In this document: one piece after another, positions 17,268 through 24,759 of the stretch | How the letters are laid out: each line of letters opens with the position of its first letter | Numbering within the stretch: the stretch's first letter is position 1 | Source of the DNA: Clostridia bacterium | GTDB lineage: Bacteria > Bacillota_A > Clostridia > Lachnospirales > Lachnospiraceae | DNA: 28,779 nucleotides | Assembly (NCBI GenBank): GCA_012515365.1 | Contig: JAAYYM010000183.1 | Span: 1-28,779, forward strand | Direction: 5' to 3' | The notes under the pieces: generated by a model | Databases searched by the model: none | Seen by the model: the letters and a program-made list of their open reading frames with translations, nothing else | What the model was told of the DNA's origin: nothing | Position numbers and translations under genes: made by a program

Positions 17268-17912
17268 TCAGCCGGCGATACGGGTGAATCTGAATAATGC
17301 TTTGCAGACTGCGGTCGCCAGTATGGCGGCAACAATTGCTTCCGGGATCCCGTTGGTAGCTATGATGGTAAGAATCACATTAAATACCATGTCAACAGAG
17401 ATATCTTTTACAATAGCAAACTGTTCTTTAAAGAAGACAAAAATCAAAGACATAACAAGAAGTGTATTGGTAAATGCTCCAAGAACACCGGCTACAGGAA
17501 GTGCCAGCCAGTCAGCATTTTTATTCTGTTTGAAAAGTTTGCTGATCCCCGTATAAACAAAGAATGGAACGATTCCGACAAGGATTCTTGGTACAAAACA
17601 GATAATCAGACTGCTAAAATTACCTCCCACTTCACCTAATGAGTAAAATGGTGAAAAGGCAAAGGACAGGAGACTTCCGTTGATGGTATTGTTGATCAGA
17701 CTTGTACAGCCAAATACAAAACCAAGAAAACCGCCCTTTTTAGGACCAAGGATGATAGAACCAATGATAACGGGTACATGGATCAGAGTGGCTTTGATCA
17801 ATACCAAATTGATATAGCCCAGATATGGCACAAAAGCCATAATGATGATAATTGCTGTGAAAAATGCGGTGATAACCATTTGTGTTGTTTGTTTACTAAT
17901 ATTCTTAGACAT
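17268..17912 (-). CDS. ECF transporter substrate-binding (S) component, substrate unknown
   Basis: 214 residues, about six membrane helices, with the typical S-component opening: a short cytoplasmic N-terminus, then helix 1 with VITAFFTAIIIIMAFVPYLG and a charged or polar loop (IKATLIHVPVIIGSIILGPKKGGFLGF). This GPKKG-type motif is characteristic of ECF S proteins (PF12822-type), which capture vitamins and dock on the EcfA/A'/T module. No ATPase or T component is nearby, so it is a group-II (shared-module) member. Neighbours and leader show no riboswitch that names a vitamin; pantothenate- or folate-type S proteins look similar by eye, but I cannot choose. Ribosome site AGGAGG lies just before the start. 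It is convergent with the ABC-F gene, with stops touching. Confidence 0.8.
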   Translation of the reverse strand: MSKNISKQTTQMVITAFFTAIIIIMAFVPYLGYINLVLIKATLIHVPVIIGSIILGPKKGGFLGFVFGCTSLINNTINGSLLSFAFSPFYSLGEVGGNFSSLIICFVPRILVGIVPFFVYTGISKLFKQNKNADWLALPVAGVLGAFTNTLLVMSLIFVFFKEQFAIVKDISVDMVFNVILTIIATNGIPEAIVAAILATAVCKALFRFTRIAG

Positions 17913-17958
17913 ATTTTCCTCCTGCTCTCATTCGCTATTTGCGATACAATGCAATGAT

Positions 17959-17987
17959 TTGTATAGTTACAACGCCTATTCTATACT
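17959..17987 (+). promoter_or_regulatory. Promoter of uppP, overlapping a divergent promoter
   Basis: TTGTAT (17959-17964), 17 nt, TATACT (17982-17987); the leader to the ATG at 18072 is about 78 nt. On the other strand TTGCAA (18007-18002) with TATAGA (17985-17980) at 16 nt, or TAGAAT at 18 nt, can drive the ECF gene. The two -10 boxes overlap, so polymerases would compete. Confidence 0.6.
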
Positions 17988-18005
17988 TATTTCATATATA
18001 CTTGC

Positions 18006-18042
18006 AAAATCGTTCGACAAATGAAATTATTTTGCAATCACC
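18006..18042. repeat. 37-nt dyad repeat, copy 1 (divergent ecfS-uppP gap)
   Basis: It matches a second copy at 19774-19810 in 30 of 37 positions. Its outer arms, TTGCAAAAT (18002-18010) and ATTTTGCAA (18029-18037), are a perfect inverted repeat with a nested TTC/GAA pair inside the loop. The left arm contains the putative minus-strand -35 box. It could be a regulator site or a small structured repeat. Confidence 0.55.
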
Positions 18043-18071
18043 AATAAAGTTAAAAAAAGGAGCTAACAATT

Positions 18072-18911
18072 ATGATTGAATTTTTAAAAGCAATTTTATT
18101 TGGAATCGTAGAAGGAATCACAGAATGGCTGCCCATCAGCAGTACCGGACATATGATCCTGTTAAAGGAATTTGTGTCACTCAATGTGTCAGATGAATTC
18201 TGGGAGATGTTTTTAGTAGTGATTCAGCTTGGTGCCATTTTAGCAGTTATCATTTTGTTTTGGAATAAAATATGGCCATTTGTGATGGAAAAAGGGAAAT
18301 TGGCAGTAAAGAAAGATACCATGCTCATGTGGTGGAAGGTAGTGATTGCCTGCGTTCCGGCTGTGATTTATATGGTGACCCTTGAAGAAATTATGGATAA
18401 TTTGATGAGTGGTGTACAAAAGTGGGTTGTGGCTGCAGCATTAATCATTGTGGGAATTTTATTTATTGTCATAGAAAAATGGAATCGGAATAAAACTGCC
18501 AAAATCACGAATATGGAACATCTTACTTATAAACTTGCGCTGTTTATCGGATTGTGTCAGTTGTTTGCCGGTGTTTTTCCTGGCACATCACGATCAGGAG
18601 CAACCATCATCGGAGCACTGATTTTTGGTGTATCGAGGACTTTGGCAGCAGAATTTACCTTCATTTTGGCAATTCCGGCCATGATCGGAGCAAGTGGAGT
18701 TAAATTACTTAAGTTCATTCTAGGAGGAACAGCGGTTTCTTCACAAGAAATATGGATTTTACTGATCGGTATGGCAGTTGCTTTTGCTGTATCAGTTTTT
18801 GTAATCAAATTTTTAATGGATTATATTAGAAAACATGATTTCACAGTGTTTGGATGGTATCGAATTGCATTAGGTGCAATTGTGCTGATCTATTTCATCA
18901 TCAATCCGTAA
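18072..18911 (+). CDS. uppP: Undecaprenyl-diphosphate phosphatase
   Basis: 279 residues, the usual size (about 265-285), with seven or more membrane helices. Both catalytic regions are present: EGITEWLPISSTGH (residues 14-27) and GTSRSGAT (171-178), with the phosphate-binding Arg174. It removes a phosphate from undecaprenyl diphosphate at the membrane, renewing the lipid carrier for peptidoglycan and other wall polymers; overproduction gives bacitracin resistance in other species. The ATG at 18072 has AAAAAAGGAG upstream. It appears monocistronic, with its own promoter. Its stop directly abuts the stop of the convergent reductase gene. Confidence 0.96.
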   Translation: MIEFLKAILFGIVEGITEWLPISSTGHMILLKEFVSLNVSDEFWEMFLVVIQLGAILAVIILFWNKIWPFVMEKGKLAVKKDTMLMWWKVVIACVPAVIYMVTLEEIMDNLMSGVQKWVVAAALIIVGILFIVIEKWNRNKTAKITNMEHLTYKLALFIGLCQLFAGVFPGTSRSGATIIGALIFGVSRTLAAEFTFILAIPAMIGASGVKLLKFILGGTAVSSQEIWILLIGMAVAFAVSVFVIKFLMDYIRKHDFTVFGWYRIALGAIVLIYFIINP

Positions 18912-19637
18912 TCAGCCGATCCAGCCGCCATCAACAGTCAGGATTTGTCCGGTGATATAGTCACTTCCGGTACATAACATATAGACCGTTTTTGCGATAT
19001 CATCTGTTTGACCGATTCGACAAGACGGTATTTCTTCTATTATAATGTCGCGCTCTTCTTCGGAAAGATTTTGATTCATGTCGGTATCGATGAGACCGCA
19101 GGCAACAGCATTGACCTGGATACCACTTGGAGCAAGCTCTTTGGCAAGTGCTTTTGTAAATGCATGTAAGGCACCCTTACTTGCTGAATAAGCAACTTCA
19201 TAAGATGCACCGGCATGTCCCCATACGGACGAGATATTGATGATCTTTCCGGCATGTTTTTTTAACATTAGTGGAATGGAATATTTTGAACATAAAAATG
19301 CAGAGGTCATATTCGTCTGCATAATGTGATTCCAATCATTCAGGCTCATGTCCTGCAGCAGACCATGATAGGATATACCGGCATTATTGATCAAAATGTC
19401 GACATTCTCTATAGACTGAAACATTTCACTGATGACAGCCTCATCCCCCATATCACCGATTACAATGCGGCATGATATACAATAACTTTGTTCCAACTCC
19501 TGTTTTAGCTGTTCCAATTCATTTTTTGAACTTTGACAGGTCAAGACAAGGTCATAATGCTTCCTTGCAAACATAACTGCTATTGCACGTCCAATTCCTC
19601 TTGATGCACCTGTGATCAGAACAATTCCCTGTTCCAT
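18912..19637 (-). CDS. Short-chain dehydrogenase/reductase, FabG/YmfI-like
   Basis: 241 residues, classical SDR size. NAD(P) motif TGASRGIG (9-16), NNAG near 85-88, and the catalytic triad S137, Y150, K154 (YSASK). The segment ISSVWGHAGASYEVAYSASKG and VDGGWIG at the end look closest to YmfI-type reductases, which reduce 5-aminopentanone on elongation factor P in Bacillus; FabG (3-oxoacyl-ACP reductase) is the alternative. No fatty-acid genes are adjacent, which slightly favours the former. Ribosome site GAGGAGAGA lies before the ATG at 19637. Cytoplasmic. It shares an approximately 300-bp divergent gap with trxB. Confidence 0.85.
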   Translation of the reverse strand: MEQGIVLITGASRGIGRAIAVMFARKHYDLVLTCQSSKNELEQLKQELEQSYCISCRIVIGDMGDEAVISEMFQSIENVDILINNAGISYHGLLQDMSLNDWNHIMQTNMTSAFLCSKYSIPLMLKKHAGKIINISSVWGHAGASYEVAYSASKGALHAFTKALAKELAPSGIQVNAVACGLIDTDMNQNLSEEERDIIIEEIPSCRIGQTDDIAKTVYMLCTGSDYITGQILTVDGGWIG

Positions 19638-19773
19638 ATATAATCTCTCCTCATCCTTCTTTTTTCACACAGGCAATTGAAAACCACACAATCTTAAGAA
19701 CAGATTTTTTGAATTCACACAAAAAAAGAGAGGAGTCAAAACGCCCTCGACGCACGTTTTTGTGCGAATTTAG

Positions 19774-19810
19774 AAAATCGCTTCACGAATGAAATTATTT
19801 CACAATTACC
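19774..19810. repeat. 37-nt dyad repeat, copy 2 (divergent SDR-trxB gap)
   Basis: 30 of 37 positions are identical to 18006-18042. It contains the palindrome TGAAAT-T-ATTTCA (19790-19802) and the nested TTC/GAA pair also present in copy 1. It lies about 60-95 nt upstream of the trxB -35 box. Confidence 0.55.
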
Positions 19811-19867
19811 TATTTTCCCTTACAAGCTGATCTCAGTATAGCGAAACAAAAGAGATAAAGCAAGAAC

Positions 19868-19896
19868 TTGAATAATCCGCATAATGATGATAAAAT
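19868..19896 (+). promoter_or_regulatory. trxB promoter
   Basis: TTGAAT (19868-19873), 17 nt, TAAAAT (19891-19896); predicted leader of about 37 nt, with AAAGGAGA at 19926-19933 before the ATG at 19940. Confidence 0.7.
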
Positions 19897-19939
19897 GTTA
19901 GTTGTTTGGCGCTTGTCAGACAGATAAAGGAGATTGATC

Positions 19940-20860
19940 ATGAACGAAATATTTGACGTAGTCATTATAGGTGCAGGACCGGCAGGCTTATCTGCAGCTA
20001 TTTACGCTAGAAGAGCCGGTTTGAAAATGAAACTGATTGAAAAAAATGCACTTGCAGGTGGTCAGGTGCTGAATACATATGAGGTTGATAATTATCCGGG
20101 AATTCCGGATGTTTCAGGATATGAACTGGGCAAGAAATTTTTAGAACATGCCAAAAAACTTGGACTTGAATCTGAAGAAGCAAAAGTGAAAAGCATTACA
20201 TTAGAAGACGGACTGAAACACATAGAAACGGATCATGGAACAGTGAAGTCAAAAACAGTGATCATTGCAAGTGGAGCATCTCCCAGGCGTTTAGGTGTAG
20301 CAGGGGAACAGGAGCTGTTCGGAATGGGTGTTTCATATTGTGCGACTTGTGATGGTGCTTTCTTTAAAGGAAGAACAGTTGCTGTCATCGGAGGTGGTGA
20401 CGTGGCTTTAGAGGACGCGATTTTTCTGGCAAGGATTTGTGAAAAGGTTTATCTGATTCATCGTCGTGACAGCTTCCGTGCCGCTAAGATTTTAAGGGAT
20501 GCAGTTATTAAGACCGAAAATATAGAAGTAATCTGGGATCATACCGTAAGTGAAATCAAGGGTGAGGATCAGGTCGAACAGCTGGTGATCACAAATGTGA
20601 AGGATCAGGTAGAACGGACACTCTCTCTTGATGGTCTCTTTGTTGCAGTCGGTAATGTTCCAAATAAAAATTTCAGTGTTGATGTGGAATGCGATGAAGC
20701 AGGATACATCAAGGCGGGAGAGGACTGTGCTACCAGTGTGCCGGGCATTTATGCAGCAGGAGACATCAGGACGAAGGCTCTTAGGCAGATCGTTACGGCA
20801 GTGGCAGATGGTGCAAATGCAATTACTGGAATTAACGAATATCTCATGAGTTTTTATTGA
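19940..20860 (+). CDS. trxB: Thioredoxin reductase (NADPH, low-molecular-weight type)
   Basis: 306 residues from the ATG at 19940; a TTG two codons earlier is also in frame but sits inside the AAAGGAGA site's spacing. FAD motif IGAGPAGLSAAIYARRAG (10-27), redox-active CATC (C134 and C137), NADPH motif GGGDVALEDA, and the C-terminal FAD motif VPGIYAAGDI. Length and motif order match TrxB, which passes electrons from NADPH to thioredoxin in the cytoplasm; in anaerobes it supports thiol balance and ribonucleotide reduction. No trxA is adjacent. The -35 box of the next gene overlaps its stop codon. Confidence 0.94.
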   Translation: MNEIFDVVIIGAGPAGLSAAIYARRAGLKMKLIEKNALAGGQVLNTYEVDNYPGIPDVSGYELGKKFLEHAKKLGLESEEAKVKSITLEDGLKHIETDHGTVKSKTVIIASGASPRRLGVAGEQELFGMGVSYCATCDGAFFKGRTVAVIGGGDVALEDAIFLARICEKVYLIHRRDSFRAAKILRDAVIKTENIEVIWDHTVSEIKGEDQVEQLVITNVKDQVERTLSLDGLFVAVGNVPNKNFSVDVECDEAGYIKAGEDCATSVPGIYAAGDIRTKALRQIVTAVADGANAITGINEYLMSFY

Positions 20861-20885
20861 CATTTGTCATACAGCATGATATATT
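20857..20885 (+). promoter_or_regulatory. Strong promoter of the NlpC/P60 gene
   Basis: Consensus TTGACA (20857-20862) overlaps the trxB stop; then a 17-nt spacer and TATATT (20880-20885). A TGACA-TT-TGTCA dyad (20858-20869) covers the -35. The predicted start is near 20892, giving a leader of about 72 nt. Confidence 0.75.
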
Positions 20886-20895
20886 TTTATATGAA

Positions 20896-20932
20896 CGTAA
20901 CAATTTTGTAACAAATCTCAACGAAATGTAAC
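20896..20932 (+). promoter_or_regulatory. WalR-like direct repeats in the wall-hydrolase leader
   Basis: CGTAAC (20896-20901), 5 nt, TGTAAC (20907-20912), and a third TGTAAC at 20927-20932. The first pair fits the WalR box rule TGTWAH-N5-TGTWAH with one mismatch. The units are 11 and 20 bp apart, about one and two helix turns. Wall hydrolases are classic WalRK targets. The repeats lie just downstream of the predicted transcript start, a position that would suit repression. Confidence 0.5.
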
Positions 20933-20963
20933 GAATTGATTCATAATAAAATTGGAGGATTAT

Positions 20964-22463
20964 ATGAAGAAAGGAACTTTGAAGGTTGCAACATTTTGTC
21001 TTGTGAGCAGTATGTGTATGACAAGTTTCTCATACTCGGCAAATGCGGCATTGCTTTCTTCTGTTTTACCAGCCGCCGGCGGTGCTTTGGTAGTTGGTGA
21101 AGGTGTCTCAGTTAAGGATATAGAGAAAAAAATACAGAATGATGGTACCACAAAAATAAAAAACACAGTAAAGTCTTCTGAGGGGTTGATAAAAACTGTG
21201 TCAGCCAATACTACAGTGGATACTGCTTCAACAGATGCTTTCTTAGGGTTGACAGCAGGTGTGGCATCCGTTACAAATTCTGCTGAACCGGTTTCTATAC
21301 CTAATACAGGAGAAATAAGTAATACAGGGGCAGAACAGAATAACAGTGTAAGTGAAAATGATCCGGCTGTGCCAAACAGCACGAATCCTGAAACAGAACC
21401 TGCATCAATCAGTGATGCACAGGCTCCACAAACACCGGAGCAGACTACAGAGCCTGCAAGCATATCAGAAAATCATGCAGCGGCACCGGAACAGAGTACG
21501 ACAGTTCCTACAATAGAAGTATCAGCTGACGGAGATGAAAAACAGGAAGAAGATTTCTCGGGTTTGATGATCGCTCAGGTTACAAACTATGTTAATATTA
21601 GAGACCGCGCCAGTGAAGAAGGCGAGGTAGTCGGAAAATTATATAATAATTCAGCAGGTGAATGGCTTGGAGCTGAAGGTGACTGGTATAAGATTAAATC
21701 AGGGGATGTATCCGGTTATGTAAAAGCTGAATTCGTAGTGACAGGTGATGCAGCAGTTGCATTAGCTGCAGAAGTAGGACACAGGACAGCAGTTGTTACG
21801 ACAACTACTTTGAAAGTAAGACAGGATCCGAGTACAGAAGCTACTGTATTAGGTCTGGTACCAATGGAAGATGAGCTCTCTGTCATCGAAGAAACTGAGA
21901 ACTGGGTAAAGGTTTCAATCGAAGAAGGTGATGGCTGGGTATCAAAAGAATTTGTTAATGTATTTACAGACTTTGTACATGCAGAATCAAAAGCAGCAGA
22001 GGAAGCACGTCTGAAGAAGGAAGCAGAAGAGCGTAAGAAAGCTCAGGATGCAGCACGTAAGTCACAGGCAGGTAAATCCTCAGGAAGTACAGGCAAGACA
22101 TACGCACCTGCAGGAAGCGGAACAGGTTCATCAGTAGCAGGATTCGCAATGCAGTTCGTCGGAAATCCATATGTATACGGTGGAACAAGCTTGACAAACG
22201 GAACAGACTGCTCAGGATTCACAATGAGTGTATATAGAAACTTTGGTGTATCATTACCTCACTCATCCGGTGCACAGAGAAATGTCGGATATGATGTTGG
22301 TGGAATTGGAAATGCACAGCCTGGAGATTTGGTTTGCTATTCCGGTCACGTTGCTCTCTATATTGGTAATGGACAGATCGTACATGCTAGTACAGCAAAG
22401 ACAGGTATTAAAGTATCAAATGCTAACTACAGAAATATCTTAGCAGTACGTAGAATCTTCTAG
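20964..22463 (+). CDS. Secreted peptidoglycan hydrolase: two SH3b domains and NlpC/P60
   Basis: 499 residues from the ATG at 20964, placed by GGAGGA at 20954-20959. A Sec signal peptide (KK, hydrophobic core, ANA cleavage near residue 26) is followed by a Pro/Glu/Thr-rich low-complexity linker (about 90-190), two bacterial SH3 domains (about 195-260 and 268-330) that should bind wall peptides, a charged helix (AEEARLKKEAEERKK) and the NlpC/P60 domain (about 385-499). Catalytic residues are visible: C416 (DCSGF), H462 (SGHVALY) and H474 (HAST). Such enzymes cut D-Glu-m-DAP type stem-peptide bonds during cell separation; related gut proteins release muropeptides sensed by NOD receptors. A hairpin terminator follows directly, so it is monocistronic. 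Confidence 0.92.
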   Translation: MKKGTLKVATFCLVSSMCMTSFSYSANAALLSSVLPAAGGALVVGEGVSVKDIEKKIQNDGTTKIKNTVKSSEGLIKTVSANTTVDTASTDAFLGLTAGVASVTNSAEPVSIPNTGEISNTGAEQNNSVSENDPAVPNSTNPETEPASISDAQAPQTPEQTTEPASISENHAAAPEQSTTVPTIEVSADGDEKQEEDFSGLMIAQVTNYVNIRDRASEEGEVVGKLYNNSAGEWLGAEGDWYKIKSGDVSGYVKAEFVVTGDAAVALAAEVGHRTAVVTTTTLKVRQDPSTEATVLGLVPMEDELSVIEETENWVKVSIEEGDGWVSKEFVNVFTDFVHAESKAAEEARLKKEAEERKKAQDAARKSQAGKSSGSTGKTYAPAGSGTGSSVAGFAMQFVGNPYVYGGTSLTNGTDCSGFTMSVYRNFGVSLPHSSGAQRNVGYDVGGIGNAQPGDLVCYSGHVALYIGNGQIVHASTAKTGIKVSNANYRNILAVRRIF

Positions 22464-22482
22464 AATTAAATGAAACATGATA

Positions 22483-22513
22483 AAGGCTCATCCGTTAAGC
22501 GGATGGGCCTTTT
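22483..22513 (+). terminator. Intrinsic terminator after the NlpC/P60 gene
   Basis: AAGGCTCATCCG (22483-22494) pairs with CGGATGGGCCTT (22500-22511) over 12 positions with one G-U, with loop TTAAG, and is followed by TTTT. Confidence 0.9.
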
Positions 22514-22839
22514 AAAATCTTATGAATGAGATCTTCTTCATGAAAACGCAAGTACTAATTTAAAAAAAAATCAAAAATAGCAACATGCACAAACTTAAAA
22601 AAAACATGTAAAACAGAGACCAATAATGATAAAATATGGGGAAAAGTTATCAACATCAAAAATGGACAAAATGAGGACTTGAATGACTTATGCACCAAGT
22701 TATCCACATTATCCACATTTTCAAAAAAATAAAATAACACGTACAACTGAACGAATGTTTTGTACGAAAAGTATAAAATTAAGAAAAAATTGATTATTTT
22801 ACAGAAATGATATTGACTTTTTACGATTATTTTGCATGC
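22514..22839. other. AT-rich non-coding gap
   Basis: About 325 bp of very AT-rich DNA with no credible gene on either strand (short frames here lack ribosome sites). It holds four DnaA-box-like 9-mers in the same orientation at 22647-22717, then a T/A-rich stretch (22720-22825) and ends at the hpf promoter. Confidence 0.7.
22647..22717 (+). promoter_or_regulatory. Cluster of DnaA boxes
   Basis: TTATCAACA (22647-22655), TTATGCACC (22688-22696), TTATCCACA (22700-22708) and TTATCCACA (22709-22717). The last two are perfect consensus boxes and abut head-to-tail. All face the same way, inside an AT-rich intergenic gap. This could be an origin sub-region, a DnaA-titration site or a DnaA-controlled promoter region. 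No dnaA, dnaN or rpmH gene is near, so I do not call it oriC. Confidence 0.7.
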
Positions 22840-22869
22840 TTGCTAAGCTCAGCATATGTGTGGTATACT
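22840..22869 (+). promoter_or_regulatory. hpf promoter
   Basis: TTGCTA (22840-22845), 18 nt, TATACT (22864-22869) with an extended -10 TGG. Leader of about 46 nt to the ATG at 22922. Confidence 0.7.
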
Positions 22870-22921
22870 TGTCCTATAAATAATTGCAGCATTTATGCAA
22901 AGACGTAAAGGAGTGACCGAT

Positions 22922-23449
22922 ATGAAATTTATAATATGTGGGAAAAACATTGATGTGACAGATGGTCTAAAAACAGCTGTAGAAGATAAGATTGGAAAGC
23001 TGGAGCGGTACTTTACTCCCGATACAGAAGTTCATGTAACGTTAAGTGTAGAGAAGGACAGACAGAAAATAGAAGTGACGATTCCTGTAAAGGGAAGCAT
23101 TATTCGTTCGGAGCAGGTAAGCAACGATATGTATGTATCGATTGATTTGGTTGAAGAAATTATTGAGAGACAGTTAAAGAAATATAAAAATAAACTGACT
23201 GACAGTAAACATGGAATTAATAATTTCAAACAGGAATTTTTAGATCATGAATATCCTGATGAGGAAGAAGTCAAAATCATTCGAACAAAGAAATTTGATA
23301 TTAAACCAATGTATCCGGAAGATGCATGTGTTCAGATGGAATTGCTGGGACATAACTTTTATGTATTCTACAATGCAGAAACTGATCAGGTAAATGTAGT
23401 TTATAAGAGAAAAGGAAACACATACGGTTTGTTAGAGCCGGAAATTTGA
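22922..23449 (+). CDS. hpf: Ribosome hibernation promoting factor, long form
   Basis: 175 residues from the ATG at 22922, chosen because AAAGGAGTG lies at 22907-22915; an in-frame upstream start at 22895 has no site. The N-terminal 95 residues are the S30AE/YfiA ribosome-binding domain (KFIICGKNIDVTDGLKTAVEDK, then a VTLSVEKDRQKIEVTI strand). After a linker, the C-terminal 60 residues (KKFDIKPMYPEDACVQMELLGH, then FYVFYNAETDQVNVVYKR) form the dimerisation domain of long HPF, which pairs two 70S ribosomes into 100S particles in resting cells. Cytoplasmic and monocistronic, with its own promoter and a perfect terminator. Confidence 0.96.
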   Translation: MKFIICGKNIDVTDGLKTAVEDKIGKLERYFTPDTEVHVTLSVEKDRQKIEVTIPVKGSIIRSEQVSNDMYVSIDLVEEIIERQLKKYKNKLTDSKHGINNFKQEFLDHEYPDEEEVKIIRTKKFDIKPMYPEDACVQMELLGHNFYVFYNAETDQVNVVYKRKGNTYGLLEPEI

Positions 23450-23473
23450 CCAAAGATGAAGTTATGAGTTGAC

Positions 23474-23512
23474 AAAACTCCTTGATACTCAAAGCCAGTA
23501 TCAAGGAGTTTT
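23474..23512 (+). terminator. Intrinsic terminator after hpf
   Basis: AAAACTCCTTGATACT (23474-23489) pairs perfectly over 16 bp with AGTATCAAGGAGTTTT (23497-23512) around a 7-nt loop. With A-run and T-run arms it can work in both directions. Confidence 0.92.
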
Positions 23513-23555
23513 ATTGATATAGAATGATAAAAATGTAAAGTCGGGAGATAATAAC

Positions 23556-24671
23556 ATGGATGGACAATGCAAATTACAAACAAATATACATGATGTAGAA
23601 ACAGTTTGCTTTGACAGAAATAATGGTATTGTAAAAATCATAGATCAAACACAGCTTCCTAACAGGACTGTTATACTTTCTATTGATAACCAGAAAGATC
23701 TGTGGGATGCCATTTACAAATTAAAGGTAAGAGGTGCGCCAGCCATAGGGGTGGCAGCGGCTTATGGAATGAGCATGGAAGCGGATAAAATCGATGCAGA
23801 TTCTTTTGATGTATTTTATAAACAGTTTACCCAAATCAAAGATTATCTGGATTCTTCCAGACCGACAGCGGTCAATCTTTCATGGGCATTAAAGCGGATG
23901 GAGACAGTTTGTCTTGAGAATCGTAACAGCTCAATCGCGGATCTGAAGGATTACCTTTATCGTGAGGCAGAGGAGATCAAACAGGAAGACAGCTTTGTAT
24001 GTCGTCAGATTGGCGAGTATGGGTTATCTTTGCTGAAGCCAGGAGATGGAATCCTAACGCATTGTAATGCGGGACAGCTTGCAACATCAAAATATGGAAC
24101 AGCGACAGCACCGATGTATTTAGGACATGAGAGAGGTTATCAGTTTAAAATCTATGCTGATGAGACAAGACCGCTGCTGCAAGGAGCGAGACTGACAGCA
24201 TATGAACTGAAATCAGCAGGTCTGGATGTGACTCTGTTATGTGATAACATGTGTGCTGCTGTTATGAGAAACGGATGGATCAATGCAGTTCTGACAGGTT
24301 GCGACCGTGTGGCCAGAAATGGTGATACTGCAAACAAGATCGGTACTTCTGTCGTGGCGACCGTAGCGAAATATTACCATGTGCCATTTTATATTTGCGC
24401 ACCCACCTCTACCATCGATATGACGCTTGCATCCGGCAAGGATATTCCGATCGAACAGCGTTCAAAGGATGAAGTGACAGACATGTGGTATAAGGAGCCA
24501 ATGGCACCCAAAGGGGTCAATGTATTCAATCCGGCATTTGATGTGACGGATCATGAATTGATCACCGGCATCATAACAGAATATGGAATTGCATATCCTT
24601 CATACGAAGAAAGTTTTAACAATATATTCCGGAAGAAGGAAGCAGAAAGCAAGAATCATGTTTTTTTGTAA
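23556..24671 (+). CDS. mtnA: S-methyl-5-thioribose-1-phosphate isomerase
   Basis: 371 residues, slightly longer than usual (about 345-355) because of a tail ending in KNHVFL. The signature residues are in place: VRGAPAIGVAAAYG, catalytic C170 in HCNAGQLATSKYGTA, and D250 in GCDRVARNGDTANKIGT. It converts 5-methylthioribose-1-phosphate to methylthioribulose-1-phosphate in methionine salvage; in some bacteria the same enzyme acts on 5-deoxyribose-1-phosphate. No other salvage gene is adjacent, so it is isolated here. The ATG at 23556 follows GGGAGA at 23542-23547. No SAM riboswitch is visible in the 106-bp gap before it. Confidence 0.95.
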   Translation: MDGQCKLQTNIHDVETVCFDRNNGIVKIIDQTQLPNRTVILSIDNQKDLWDAIYKLKVRGAPAIGVAAAYGMSMEADKIDADSFDVFYKQFTQIKDYLDSSRPTAVNLSWALKRMETVCLENRNSSIADLKDYLYREAEEIKQEDSFVCRQIGEYGLSLLKPGDGILTHCNAGQLATSKYGTATAPMYLGHERGYQFKIYADETRPLLQGARLTAYELKSAGLDVTLLCDNMCAAVMRNGWINAVLTGCDRVARNGDTANKIGTSVVATVAKYYHVPFYICAPTSTIDMTLASGKDIPIEQRSKDEVTDMWYKEPMAPKGVNVFNPAFDVTDHELITGIITEYGIAYPSYEESFNNIFRKKEAESKNHVFL

Positions 24672-24689
24672 AAGCAACGCTTTTTCAGG

Positions 24690-24718
24690 TTGCAAATTAA
24701 TATTTGCTATGATAGAAT
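24690..24718 (+). promoter_or_regulatory. Promoter of the butyrate operon with a dyad over the -35
   Basis: TTGCAA (24690-24695), 17 nt, TAGAAT (24713-24718). An inverted repeat GCAAAT-TAAT-ATTTGC (24692-24707) covers the -35 and part of the spacer, a good operator position. The leader to the thlA ATG is about 80 nt. Confidence 0.7.
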
Positions 24719-24759
24719 ACCACTAGGCACAATGTGACAAAAAAATAACAATCTTATTT

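Larger units (their letters stand above)
19638..19939. other. Divergent intergenic region between the SDR gene and trxB
   Basis: 302 bp with no credible gene. From left to right it holds the SDR ribosome site, a T/A-rich stretch, a 5-bp GC hairpin CGCAC/GTGCG (19751-19766), copy 2 of the 37-nt repeat (19774-19810), an A-rich stretch and the trxB promoter (19868-19896). I see no clear promoter for the SDR gene. Confidence 0.6.

Noticed and set aside
17913..18060. Vitamin riboswitch in the leader of the ECF S gene
   Set aside because: No TPP, cobalamin, FMN or THF-type conserved core is visible; only promoters and the dyad repeat.
19790..19808. Rex operator at TGAAATTATTTCACAA
   Set aside because: The right half looks like a Rex half-site, but the left half does not match and the symmetry centre is off by one base from the Rex consensus.
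20960..21463. Minus-strand 167-residue frame opposite the NlpC/P60 gene
   Set aside because: Mirror of the low-complexity Pro/Thr/Glu linker; no ribosome site or family match.
22514..22839. Chromosomal origin (oriC)
   Set aside because: DnaA boxes are convincing, but there is no dnaA/dnaN/rpmH neighbour and no clear DnaA-trio unwinding element; kept as a DnaA-box cluster only.
24673..24695. Terminator of mtnA (GCAAC/GTTGC)
   Set aside because: Only a 5-bp stem with no T-run; it overlaps the thlA -35 box.
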